Part shown: positions 7,934 to 15,980 of the stretch, one piece after another | Layout: each line of letters opens with the position of its first letter | Numbering within the stretch: position 1 is the first letter of the stretch | NCBI GenBank assembly: GCA_006739055.1 | Contig: AP019702.1 | Coordinates: forward strand, 4,055,388 to 4,119,387 | Source: Allostella vacuolata | Lineage (GTDB): Bacteria; Pseudomonadota; Alphaproteobacteria; ATCC43930; Allostellaceae | Direction of reading: 5' to 3' | Length of the DNA stretch: 64,000 bases | Notes under the pieces: generated by a model | Databases searched by the model: none | What the model saw: only the letters and a program-made list of their open reading frames with translations | Told to the model about the DNA's origin: nothing | Program-made: the position numbers and the translations under genes

Positions 7934-8869
7934 TCAGACCCGGAAGGTCTTGTCCTGTCCGAACCGGCAGCCGGTCATCTCCTCCGACACCTCCCAGAGC
8001 CGGGCCGCGGCGGCGGTGTCCGATGCCTGGGGCGGGGCCTTCGACAGGGCCGGGTATCCGCGCGCCTCGCCCGGCCCGTGCGGGCCGTAGTAGGCGCCGG
8101 CCTTCGCCCGCGGCGCCGTGGCGGCGAAGAGGGTCGGCAGGGCGCCCTGGGCCGCCGGCTGGAACAGGAACCACAGCAGGGTGCGCGCCAGGCCGACCGC
8201 GCTCCGGCGGCCCGGCGCGTTGCGGAGAAGATCGGTGCGGGCGATGCCCGGGTGGGCGGCGAGGCTCGAGACGCCCCAGCCACCCGCATGACTGCGCCGC
8301 TGGAGCTCGAAGGCGAACATCAGGCAGGCGAGCTTCGACTGGCTGTAGGCCCGCATCGGCCGGTAGCCCCGCCCGGCATTGAGGTCGGCGAAGTCGATCG
8401 CGCCGCTGCGCGCGGCGACGCTCGACAAGGTGACCACGCGCGGGTCCCCGCCCCGGCGCAGCAGCGGCAGGAGCCGGGCCGTGAGCGCGAAATGGCCCAG
8501 ATAGTTGGTGCCGAGCTGCAGCTCGAAGCCGTCCCGGGTTTCCTGCCGCGCGGGCGGCATCATCACTGCGGCATTGTTGATCAGCAGGTCGAGGCCGTCC
8601 CTCTCGCCGCGCAGCCTGTCGCCGAAATCCGCGATCGACGCCAGGCTCGCCAGGTCGAGACGCTCGAAGCGCACGTCCGCGCCCGGTGCTGCGCCGCGGA
8701 TCCTCGCGACCGCAGCCGCACCCTTCTCCGGGTTGCGGCCGGCGATGACGACGGCGCCGCCCGCCCGCGCCAGGGCGAGCGCACTCTCGAACCCCAGTCC
8801 CCCGGTGCCGGTCACGACCGCCGATCGGCCCTCCTGCGAAGGAATGTCCCGTGCCGTCCACTGCGCCAT
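7934..8869 (-). CDS. SDR family oxidoreductase (retinol-dehydrogenase/light-dependent reductase-like)
   Basis: A 311-residue short-chain dehydrogenase. It has the NNAAVMMPP and LGTNYLGHFALT segments, a catalytic Ser in VTLSSVAA and the YSQSK active-site motif. This resembles the WWOX/retinol dehydrogenase/protochlorophyllide-reductase-like branch. The glycine-rich cofactor loop reads TGTGGLG (residues 20-26), one residue shorter than the usual TGxxxGxG. The ATG at 8869 is chosen because GGAAGG lies just upstream; the longer form from 8917 adds a leader that overlaps the operator region. It is divergent from a TetR regulator with a palindromic operator between them, so it is probably the regulated target. 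The substrate is unknown. Confidence 0.8.
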   Translation of the reverse strand: MAQWTARDIPSQEGRSAVVTGTGGLGFESALALARAGGAVVIAGRNPEKGAAAVARIRGAAPGADVRFERLDLASLASIADFGDRLRGERDGLDLLINNAAVMMPPARQETRDGFELQLGTNYLGHFALTARLLPLLRRGGDPRVVTLSSVAARSGAIDFADLNAGRGYRPMRAYSQSKLACLMFAFELQRRSHAGGWGVSSLAAHPGIARTDLLRNAPGRRSAVGLARTLLWFLFQPAAQGALPTLFAATAPRAKAGAYYGPHGPGEARGYPALSKAPPQASDTAAAARLWEVSEEMTGCRFGQDKTFRV

Positions 8870-8910
8870 GGCCCTGCCTTCCCAGAAATCCGCACCGGGT
8901 GTAAAATAAT

Positions 8911-8927
8911 ATTGCACTCAGTGTAAT
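8911..8927. promoter_or_regulatory. TetR-type operator between SDR and tetR
   Basis: ATTGCACTCAGTGTAAT is a 17-bp palindrome: 8-bp arms around a central C, with one mismatched pair. It lies 18 bp before the TetR start and 42 bp before the SDR start, in the only AT-rich part of this 75-bp divergent gap. TetR regulators usually bind such sites and repress both themselves and the divergent gene; that this regulator binds here is inferred. Confidence 0.75.
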
Positions 8928-8944
8928 GTTCAAGGGCCGGCCGG

Positions 8945-9526
8945 ATGACGACGAACGAAGGCCTGCGGGAGCGCAAGCGCCGCGAGACCCTGCAGCGCAT
9001 CACCGATGCGGGGATCCGGCTCTTCATCGAGAAGGGCTATGAGGCGACCACGCTCGACGAGATCGCCGCGGCGGCCGGCATCGCCAGGCGGACGTTCTTC
9101 TACTACTTCAAGTCCAAGGACGAGATCCTGCTGTCCCTGCAGAGCGGCATGGGGGCCATGCTCGTCGAGGCGCTGAAGCGTGCGCCCGGGGACAAGCGCC
9201 CCCTCCGGGCGATCCGCGACGCCGTCGTCGCGGTCTGCGCCCGCGTTCCCGCCGACGACATGATCGTCATCGACCGCCTGATGCGCTCCAGCGAAGCCGT
9301 GCAGGCCCGCAAGCAGGCGAGCTACGTCCAGCAGGAGCAGGCGCTGTTCGCGGCCCTGCGGGAGCGATGGCCGGACCCCGGCCGCGAGACCGGCCTCCGG
9401 CTCGTCGCCATGCTCGCGATCGGGACGATCCGCCTGTCGCTCGACGCCTTCAACCGGGAGGGCGGCAGTCGCCCCGTCGCGGTGCTGCTGCACGAAGCGT
9501 TCGACGCGCTGGAGGCCGAGGTCTGA
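8945..9526 (+). CDS. TetR/AcrR family transcriptional regulator
   Basis: A 193-residue protein with the typical N-terminal helix-turn-helix: RITDAGIRLFIEKGY, then ATTLDEIAAAAGIARRTFFYYF and KSKDEIL (about residues 18-60). The C-terminal ligand domain is not assignable to a substrate class. It reads divergently from the SDR gene, with a palindromic operator at 8911-8927, and is convergent with the hydrolase gene (6-bp gap). The likely role is ligand-relieved repression of the SDR gene and of itself. Confidence 0.9.
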   Translation: MTTNEGLRERKRRETLQRITDAGIRLFIEKGYEATTLDEIAAAAGIARRTFFYYFKSKDEILLSLQSGMGAMLVEALKRAPGDKRPLRAIRDAVVAVCARVPADDMIVIDRLMRSSEAVQARKQASYVQQEQALFAALRERWPDPGRETGLRLVAMLAIGTIRLSLDAFNREGGSRPVAVLLHEAFDALEAEV

Positions 9527-9532
9527 TTCTCC

Positions 9533-10519
9533 CTATGCGTCCAGGCCGTCGACGAAAGCGGCCACCGTCGCCCACAGGTCCCGGTCGTGACCGACCCAGA
9601 GGTGTCCGCCCGTGTCGAACAGCCGCAGCCGGGCCCCGGGCGTCCGGGCCGCCGTGTCGATCGCGGCGGCCGCGGTGCCGTAGAGGTCGTCGCGGGTGCC
9701 GATCACCAGTACCGGACAGGCGATCCGTTCCACGGGATAGGGCGGGGGCGCCGCGGCCGAGGCGGTATCCGCGAGGATCCCGGCCCGGCGCGCGGAGACC
9801 GGCAGGATGTGGAACAGCACGTCGCGCAGCCGCCGGCGCTCGCTCTCCGGCGTGCCCGCCAGGAGGGCCGGGTCGGTCGCCAGCACCAGCCGCGTCATCA
9901 GCCCGGGTGCCGCCCGCATCGCCAGCCAGAACAGGAAGTCGCTTCCCAGCACGGCGCGGACGAGCCCGGCGACGGCCGCCCCGGACGGTGAACCCGCACC
10001 GGCGCGGCGCCCCGGCACGTGCAGCGTCGGCACCAGCAGCACCAGGGCCCGGCAGAGATGCGGATGGCGCAGGACGAGCTGGGTCGCCGACAGGGCCCCG
10101 GCGGAGCCGCCGACGACCACGACCGGGCCCCGGCCCAGCCCCGCCAGCAGATGGGCCAGCGCGTCCGCCTGCACGGCCGGCATCGCCTCGGCCGGCACGG
10201 CTTCGCGCGGCATGGGGCTGCCGAGATAGCCGAAGCGCGACGGCGCGATCACCCGCAGGCCGTGCCGGGCCAGGGCCGCCCCGAAGCCCAGACCGTGGTC
10301 GAAGCCGCCGCCGCTGCCGTGGACCATCAGCACGGGCGGCCCCGCGGCAGGCCCGGCCTCGGCATACTCGATGGGGCCGGACGGCCCCTGGAACAGGCGC
10401 GCGCGGCCGGCGAGCGGCGCCCGGGCGGCCGCCATGTCGCGGCGCCAGGCGGCGCGGATCGCCCAGCCGGTCACCGCCGCCGCGGCTGCCCCCGCCACCA
10501 GCCAGCCGCCGGTCGCCAT
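9533..10519 (-). CDS. alpha/beta-hydrolase with N-terminal membrane anchor or signal
   Basis: A 328-residue hydrolase. A hydrophobic N-terminus (MATGGWLVAGAAAAAVTGWA) probably anchors or exports it. The oxyanion-hole segment VLMVHGSGGGFDHG is followed by the nucleophile elbow VVVGGSAGALS, a late Asp in GTRDDLYG and the catalytic His in DTGGHLWVG, so a full Ser-Asp-His triad is present. Esterase or lipase-like activity is expected but the substrate is unknown. The ATG at 10519 has a strong purine-rich Shine-Dalgarno (AAGGGGGAGGGG); frames extending further upstream are rejected for that reason. Confidence 0.8.
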   Translation of the reverse strand: MATGGWLVAGAAAAAVTGWAIRAAWRRDMAAARAPLAGRARLFQGPSGPIEYAEAGPAAGPPVLMVHGSGGGFDHGLGFGAALARHGLRVIAPSRFGYLGSPMPREAVPAEAMPAVQADALAHLLAGLGRGPVVVVGGSAGALSATQLVLRHPHLCRALVLLVPTLHVPGRRAGAGSPSGAAVAGLVRAVLGSDFLFWLAMRAAPGLMTRLVLATDPALLAGTPESERRRLRDVLFHILPVSARRAGILADTASAAAPPPYPVERIACPVLVIGTRDDLYGTAAAAIDTAARTPGARLRLFDTGGHLWVGHDRDLWATVAAFVDGLDA

Positions 10520-10732
10520 CCCCTCCCCCTTTCCCGCTCCGCCGCCCTTGAATTCGCCCGCCGATGCTGTATCTACGGCCGCGGTCGGCAGTTCACCGAG
10601 GCGTCGCTGTCCCGAGAGGGAAGCTAAACCTGCCATCCCCGATTTCGACCGACACTTGTCCCCCCGTGCCGGGTCGTAAGCCAGCGACCATCGACCATCA
10701 TCGCGATCGGCACGTGGACCCGAGGATGAGTC

Positions 10733-11284
10733 ATGTCGAGAACCCTGTTCCCCTTCGTCGCCCCGGACGTGTCGGCCCTGGCCCGCTCCCTGCACCGCGA
10801 ACTGGAAGCGTGCGAGCACACACCCGGCCATGTCCAGCTCCTGAACATGCTGACGCGGTCGGCCGGCTACCGGAACTTCCAGCACTTCCGCGCCCAGCAG
10901 GTGGCCCGCGACCGGCTGGAGCGCGAGCCCGATCCGCCCGCGGCGCAGCCGGTCGACCATCTGCGGGTCGGCCGCGTCGCCCGCCACTTCGACCAGGCCG
11001 GCCGGCTGCTGCGCTGGCCGCCCAAGGCGCACCAGCGGACCCTGTGCCTGTGGGTGCTGTGGTCGCGCCTGCCGGCCGGCCGCGTCCTGGCGGAGGCCGC
11101 GGTCAACGCCATCCTGCAGGGCCACCACCATTTCGGCGACCATGCACTGCTGCGCCGCGGACTGGTCGACGAGGGGATGGTGACGCGGACCGCCGACGGC
11201 CGCGAGTACCGGCGGCTGGAGCGTCCGCCGCCGCCCGACGCGGTCGCCCTGATCCGGCACCTCGGCCGGCGAGCGCCGGGCTAG
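10733..11284 (+). CDS. DUF2087-like protein
   Basis: A 183-residue protein of unknown role. The C-terminal half (about residues 90-165, from RLLRWPPKAHQR through AVNAILQGHHHFGDHALLRRGLVDEGMVTR to YRRLE) follows the DUF2087 pattern: a basic start, an NxxL segment, a D-x-A-LRR-LVD-x-G core and a Tyr near the end. Some DUF2087 proteins are annotated as DNA-binding regulators. The N-terminal half (residues 1-60) looks helical and contains SAGYRNFQHFRAQQ. GAGGAT precedes the ATG. It sits alone between the divergent hydrolase and the receiver gene; no partner is evident. Confidence 0.65.
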   Translation: MSRTLFPFVAPDVSALARSLHRELEACEHTPGHVQLLNMLTRSAGYRNFQHFRAQQVARDRLEREPDPPAAQPVDHLRVGRVARHFDQAGRLLRWPPKAHQRTLCLWVLWSRLPAGRVLAEAAVNAILQGHHHFGDHALLRRGLVDEGMVTRTADGREYRRLERPPPPDAVALIRHLGRRAPG

Positions 11285-11574
11285 CCCGGCCCGATGTCGT
11301 GATGGGCGGTCGCATTCCCGGCCTGCCCGGCGCCCGCAGCGAACGGACCAAGCCAACCCACCCGCGGCGGGCGACGACCGACCGGACCATCGGCTCAGGC
11401 AATGCCCGTTCGCCCGGCAAGGCCGCCCCTTTTCCCGCCCGCGCCATGCTATGGTTGCCAAGCTGGGGAAATGCACACAGCTTCGGTTGTCGGCCCGCCG
11501 CTTGTTGGCTCGACGGGGCACGCGGCGAAGCGATCATGTTGACGGCCGGGCAGCCGGCAGGAAAGAGTGGCTCC

Positions 11575-12000
11575 GTGGCACGCATCCTGGTGATCGACGA
11601 CGACGACCTGGTGGCGAAGACGATCGTCGCCCTGCTCGAATCCGCCGGCCACGATGTGCAGCTGGGAACCGACGGGCGGGACGCCCTGCGGGCGTTCCGG
11701 GTCGGTGCCTTCGACCTGATCGTCACGGATATCTTCATGCCGGAGATGGAGGGGCTGGAAACGATCCGCGAGATCCGCCGGCTCGACCGCAAGGTGCCGA
11801 TCATCGCCATGTCCGGCGGACCGCGGGCGACCGTGATGAGCGGCGCCATGGCCGCCATGGATCATCTGGAAGTGGCCCAGCTCCTCGGTGCCACCCGTTC
11901 GATCGGCAAGCCGATCACCCGCGGCAAGCTGCTGCCGGTGGTCGACGACTGCCTGCGCGATTCGCGCTCCGGCGACGCCGGGTCTGCGCCGGGTCCCTGA
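11575..12000 (+). CDS. stand-alone response-regulator receiver protein
   Basis: A single CheY-like receiver domain of 141 residues. The acidic pocket (ILVIDDDDLV), the phosphoacceptor Asp in LIVTDIFMPEMEG, the conserved Ser of IIAMSGG and the Lys of RSIGKPIT are all present, so it should be phosphorylatable. No output domain follows. The GTG at 11575 is chosen because AGGAAAGAG lies at proper spacing and the domain begins directly after it; an ATG at 11536 in the same frame would add 13 residues. No histidine kinase is nearby, so the partner is unknown. It converges on the ABC exporter gene (13 bp between stops). The preceding 290 bp carry no other gene that I can support. Confidence 0.85.
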   Translation: MARILVIDDDDLVAKTIVALLESAGHDVQLGTDGRDALRAFRVGAFDLIVTDIFMPEMEGLETIREIRRLDRKVPIIAMSGGPRATVMSGAMAAMDHLEVAQLLGATRSIGKPITRGKLLPVVDDCLRDSRSGDAGSAPGP

Positions 12001-12013
12001 CGGCCGGTTCCGT

Positions 12014-13774
12014 CTAGGCGAGCGCGGCGGCGCCGTACTGCGTGCGCACGAGGCGCGCGAACGGGCCGTCGGCCGCGATCAGTTCCGCGTAGCTGCCCTG
12101 CTCCACCACGCGACCGTCCTCGAAGACCAGGATCCGGTCGGCATCGCGGATGGTCGACAGGCGATGGGCGATGATGAAGGTGGTGCGGTCGCGGGTGACC
12201 GCTGCCAGCGCCTCCTGCACCAGCCGCTCGGTAACCGAATCGAGGGCGCTCGTCGCCTCGTCCAGGACCAGGATCGGCGGGTCCTTCAGGATGGCCCGGG
12301 CGATCGCCAGGCGCTGGCGCTCGCCGCCGCTCAGCGTCACCCCGCGCTCGCCGATCGGCGTGTCGTAGCCCTGCGGCTGGCGCATGACGAAATCGTGCGC
12401 CTGGGCGGCCTTCGCGGCCGCGATCACCTCCTCGTCCGTGGCGTCGGCCCGGCCGACGCGCAGGTTCTCGGCGATGCTGCGGTAGAAGAGGGCGCTTTCC
12501 TGGAAGACGACGCCGATGTTCCGGCGCAGGGATTCGAGCGTGAGGTCGCGGATGTCGCGGCCGTCGATGGTGATCCGCCCCGACTGCGGGTCCCAGAGAC
12601 GGAACAGCAGGCCGAGCGTCGAGCTCTTGCCGGCGCCGGTCGGGCCGACCAGGGCCACCGTCTCGCCCGGGGCCGCCTCGAACGAGATGCCGCGCAGCGC
12701 CGGCCGGCCGGGGTCGTAGGCGAAGGTCACGTCCTCGAAGCGCACGGCGCCCACGGCCCGGTCGAGTTCGAGCGCATCCGGCCGCTCGGTCACTATCGGA
12801 CGGGCGTCGAGCACGGAGAAGAAGTCGGCGATCGCCGCCATCTGGAAGAAGAGCCGGCTGACGAAGGACATGGCGTGTTCCAGCCGCGCGATCAGCAGGG
12901 TGGCGAAGCCCATGAACATGACGATCTCGCCCACCGTCGCCTTGCCTTCCAGGTGCAGGCTGGTGCCGAGCAGGAAGATCGAGATGACCGTGATGGTGCT
13001 GGCGGACTGGGCCAGGATGGTCGCCAGCGCCCACCAGTTGAGCACCGGGAACTGGGCCGCGAGCAGCCGCTGCATCACGTCGCCCAGCTGCCGCACCTCG
13101 GCCGCCAGCCGCACGAAGCTCTGGATCAGCAGGACGTTGGCGAGCGCGTCGCCGGTTCGCTCGGCCAGTTCGGAATGCTGCGCCTCGACCGCGGTCTGGG
13201 CCGCCTCGGCCCGGCGGATGACGAACAGGGTCAGACCGCAGAAGACGACGATGAGCACCACCAGCAGCAGCCCCAGGCGCCAGTTGAGCCACAGCGACAG
13301 GGGCAGCAGCACGATCAGCGCCACGAAGGTCGCCAGATGCTCGCGGAAGAAGGCGAGCCACAGCCCGAACAGATGGTCGCTGCCCTGGAGCATGATCTTG
13401 AGCAGCCGGCCCGAATGGGTGCGGGTGTGGAACGCGACCGAAAGCTGCAGCACATGCTCGAAGAAGGAGCGCATCGCGGCCAGGCGGTTGCGATGCGCCA
13501 GGCGGTCGGCGTGCAGCGCCACCGTCATGTTGGCGACGATGCCGCCGATCCCGACCAGGCCCCACAGCACCAGGAGGACGACCGCGTCGGCCCACACCGC
13601 CTCCGGCGGCCGGCCGGCGCTCGACGCCAGCGTGTCGACGACGCGGCCGAACAGGAGCGGCTCCAGGAACGGCAGGGTCGCCAGCGCCAGGTTGGCCAGG
13701 CCCAGCAACAGGACCAGACGGCGTTCGGGCGCGAGCAGCGCCAGCACCCGGCGATAGACCGTGAAGAACTCCAT
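12014..13774 (-). CDS. ABC exporter, fused permease-ATPase, NdvA/ChvA-like (glucan export type)
   Basis: A 586-residue half-transporter. The N-terminal membrane domain (about residues 1-310) contains segments closely resembling NdvA, such as LFGRVVDTL, HLFGLWLAFFREHLATF, VLNWWALATIL and FMGFATLLIARLE. The ATPase domain has Walker A (GPTGAGKSS), the signature LSGGERQRLAIARA, Walker B (ILVLDEATSALD) and the H-loop (IIAHRLS). NdvA proteins export cyclic beta-1,2-glucan to the periplasm. No glucan synthase (NdvB) is in the window, so the cargo is an inference. The start at MEFFTVYRRVL is where NdvA proteins begin. Confidence 0.8.
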   Translation of the reverse strand: MEFFTVYRRVLALLAPERRLVLLLGLANLALATLPFLEPLLFGRVVDTLASSAGRPPEAVWADAVVLLVLWGLVGIGGIVANMTVALHADRLAHRNRLAAMRSFFEHVLQLSVAFHTRTHSGRLLKIMLQGSDHLFGLWLAFFREHLATFVALIVLLPLSLWLNWRLGLLLVVLIVVFCGLTLFVIRRAEAAQTAVEAQHSELAERTGDALANVLLIQSFVRLAAEVRQLGDVMQRLLAAQFPVLNWWALATILAQSASTITVISIFLLGTSLHLEGKATVGEIVMFMGFATLLIARLEHAMSFVSRLFFQMAAIADFFSVLDARPIVTERPDALELDRAVGAVRFEDVTFAYDPGRPALRGISFEAAPGETVALVGPTGAGKSSTLGLLFRLWDPQSGRITIDGRDIRDLTLESLRRNIGVVFQESALFYRSIAENLRVGRADATDEEVIAAAKAAQAHDFVMRQPQGYDTPIGERGVTLSGGERQRLAIARAILKDPPILVLDEATSALDSVTERLVQEALAAVTRDRTTFIIAHRLSTIRDADRILVFEDGRVVEQGSYAELIAADGPFARLVRTQYGAAALA

Positions 13775-14044
13775 CGTCCGCCCGCTTTCCGCTTCCCGGC
13801 TGCCGCTTCGCGATCCTGCTCGGATCAGGCCCGCTCGGACAAGGAACGACAGAGCGGACAATACAGTCCCTCCGCCGCCGATCAATCTGGCGGACGTGTC
13901 GCCGCGCCGCCCGCGCAAGCCCGAAATGTGCGCGACGGAACGTCGCACTGTTGCATTGCACAACGGAAAAATGGGCAGCACGCATGACGCTTATCGATTC
14001 AAAAAACTTACTAAATTCTTGAATTCCCCTGATATATTATCCGC

Positions 14045-14236
14045 CGACGACCCACTGAAGATGCACCCCCATTCTTTCAGTGAGCAGGTGCAAAAAAGTT
14101 CTTGAAAGCCGGCGCGGGAGGGTGCATATTCGGTTTCGCAGCATGGCCCACACCGCCTCGCGGTGCATGTTGTGTCTTCTTGGGCGTTTCCTCCCTAAAC
14201 TTGGGCCGCATCGCAAGATGCGGCCCCTTCTTTTTT
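14045..14236 (+). ncRNA. candidate structured small RNA, possibly 6S RNA (SsrS)
   Basis: The 548-bp gap 13775-14322 has no coding gene but holds an AT-rich promoter-like stretch (TATATT at 14033-14038; -35 unclear), a block rich in inverted repeats and a perfect terminator at 14203-14236. Visible pairing includes CACTGAA/TTCAGTG (14052-14081), TGCACC with GGTGCA at 14087 or again at 14122, GGGAGG (about 14116) with CCTCCC (14190-14195), and a hairpin CACCGC/GCGGTG near 14151-14165. The 3' part CGTTTCCTCCCTAAACTTGGG (14185-14205) resembles, from memory, the conserved 3' strand of alphaproteobacterial 6S RNA, and a length of about 150-190 nt suits it. 6S RNA sequesters sigma-70 polymerase. The usual ygfA neighbour is absent, and the 5' end is only estimated. 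Confidence 0.5.
14203..14236 (+). terminator. Rho-independent terminator of the small RNA
   Basis: A perfect 10-bp stem (GGGCCGCATC with GATGCGGCCC) closes a GCAA tetraloop and is followed by CTTCTTTTTT. It is the only classic stem plus T-tract terminator noticed in the window. It ends a plus-strand transcript 86 bp before the AtzG-like start, so the amidase genes need their own promoter or read-through. Confidence 0.9.
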
Positions 14237-14322
14237 CCGGGCCCCGGCGGCATCGCCGCCGCCTCGCCCGAGGGCGCGCCGGCCACTACCCCTGGCATGC
14301 TTGTTGCGACGCTTTCGGCACC

Positions 14323-14553
14323 ATGCCGAGCGACGCCCCTTCCCCCCCGATCGATCCGGCCCTGATCCAGCAGCAGGGCCGCCAACTGCACGGCTTCGCC
14401 CTGGGCGATGCCCGAGCGACCGAACTGGCGATCGAGGTCGCCCGCATCCAGGAACGGATGGCGGCGGCCATGCCCGACTTCTGGTTCTTCGACGAGCCGG
14501 TCCAGTTCCTGGCCGAACTCGACGCGCTCGCCTGCGCGGAGGACGGGCAATGA
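14323..14553 (+). CDS. AtzG-like (DUF4089) small amidase partner
   Basis: A 76-residue protein placed directly before an amidase and overlapping it by four bases (ATGA). The core, ARATELAIEVARIQERMA followed by FWFFDEPVQF, fits AtzG-like/DUF4089 proteins. AtzG forms a complex with the amidase AtzE (1-carboxybiuret hydrolase), as GatC does with GatA. The likely role is to stabilise the downstream amidase. It is too short for other evidence; the family call rests on pattern and context. Confidence 0.75.
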   Translation: MPSDAPSPPIDPALIQQQGRQLHGFALGDARATELAIEVARIQERMAAAMPDFWFFDEPVQFLAELDALACAEDGQ

Positions 14554-15980
14554 CCGATCCCGCGCTGATGGGCGTGGCCGAGCTGGCCGGCGCGATCCGT
14601 GGCGGCCAGCTGTCGGCCGTCGAGGCGACCCGGGCCGCGCTCGACCGGATCGCGGCCTGGCAGCCGGTCGTGAACGCCTTCGTCCGCCTCGAGGCGGACG
14701 CCGCGCTGGCCCGCGCGGCCGACCTCGACCGCGACGCCGCGGCCGGGCGCTGGGCCGGCCCGCTGCACGGCGTGCCGCTCGCCCACAAGGACATGTTCGC
14801 CCGCGCCGGCAGCGCCATGACCGGCGGCTCGGCGATCCTGGCGGCCCAGCCGCAGCCCGAGCCGGCCCCCGCCGTGGCCCGCCTGGAGGCGGCCGGCGCG
14901 ATCACGCTGGGCTGGCTCAACATGTCGGAGTTCGCGGCGGGGCCGACCGGCCACAACATCCATTTCGGCCACAACCGCAACCCGTGGGACCCGGCCCGGG
15001 TGACCGGCGGCTCCTCGGCCGGATCCGGCGCCGCGGTCGCCGCCCGCATGGTGGCGGGCGCGCTCGGCTCCGATACCGGCGGGTCGATCCGCCTGCCCGC
15101 GGCGATGAACGGTCTGGTCGGGCTGAAGCCGACCTATGGCCGGATCAGCCGCGCCGGCTCGATGCCGCGCGCCTGGTCGCTGGACACGATCGGCCCGCTC
15201 ACCCGGACGGCCGCCGATGCGGCGCTGATGACGGCGGCGGCGGCCGGCCACGACCCGCGCGACCCGACCACCACGCGCCGCCCCTTCCCCCAGGACCCGG
15301 CCTTCCTGGAGCGTCCGGTCGCCGGCCTCCGGCTCGGCCTGCCGCCCGGGGACTGGATGGCGGACGCGACGGACGAGGTCACGGCCGCGGTCGCCGCCGC
15401 CATGGCGGTCCTGGCCGACCTCGGGATGGCCGCCGCCCCGGTCGCGGTCCCGTCGCTCGACCCGTTCTTCGCGCTGGGCGACGCCATCTCCAAGTCGGAG
15501 GCCGCGGCCGCGCACGGCGCCTGGATGCGCAGCCGGCCGCAGGACTATTCGGTGCATGTCTACAGCCGCACCGAGGCCGGCTTCCACATCCCGGCCACCC
15601 GCTACCTGGAGGCGACGGCGCTGCGCGGCCGCTTCCTGCGCCAGTTCGTCGAGACGGTGTTCACCGAGGTCGACGTGCTGGCCGCGCCGATCCTGACCTT
15701 CCCCGTGCCGACCATCGCCGAGACCGACGAGGAGCACACCGCGGCGATCCCGGCGATGGTCGCCCGGCTGACCCGCTACACGCGGCCCTTCAACTATCTG
15801 GGCCTGCCGGCGCTGGCCCTGCCGATCGGCTTCGACGCGGCCGGCCTGCCGATGGCGGTCCAGCTGGTCGGCCGGCCCTTCGCCGAGCCGCTGCTGCTGC
15901 GCGTCGCCCACCAATACCAGCAGGCGACCGGCTGGCACCGCCGGGTGCCGGCGCTGCCCGCCCTGGCGACGGCCGGGTGA
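14550..15980 (+). CDS. amidase, AtzE/GatA-like (amidase signature family)
   Basis: A 476-residue amidase-signature enzyme. The Ser-cisSer-Lys triad is present: Lys in HKDMFA (about residue 79), the first Ser in GGSSAGSG and the nucleophile Ser in GSDTGGSIR (about residues 170-178). These enzymes hydrolyse amide bonds by acyl-enzyme chemistry. Pairing with an AtzG-like protein suggests an AtzE-type hydrolase acting on a small carboxylated amide, but no other triazine or biuret genes are here, so the substrate is unsettled. The next gene begins inside its stop (GTGA). It probably belongs to one transcription unit with the AbrB-type protein and the peptide transporter. Confidence 0.85.
   Translation: MTDPALMGVAELAGAIRGGQLSAVEATRAALDRIAAWQPVVNAFVRLEADAALARAADLDRDAAAGRWAGPLHGVPLAHKDMFARAGSAMTGGSAILAAQPQPEPAPAVARLEAAGAITLGWLNMSEFAAGPTGHNIHFGHNRNPWDPARVTGGSSAGSGAAVAARMVAGALGSDTGGSIRLPAAMNGLVGLKPTYGRISRAGSMPRAWSLDTIGPLTRTAADAALMTAAAAGHDPRDPTTTRRPFPQDPAFLERPVAGLRLGLPPGDWMADATDEVTAAVAAAMAVLADLGMAAAPVAVPSLDPFFALGDAISKSEAAAAHGAWMRSRPQDYSVHVYSRTEAGFHIPATRYLEATALRGRFLRQFVETVFTEVDVLAAPILTFPVPTIAETDEEHTAAIPAMVARLTRYTRPFNYLGLPALALPIGFDAAGLPMAVQLVGRPFAEPLLLRVAHQYQQATGWHRRVPALPALATAG

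Noticed and set aside
11285-11574. Possible gene in the 290-bp stretch before the receiver gene
   Set aside because: No frame has a ribosome-binding site or recognisable product; the stretch is GC-rich leader sequence.
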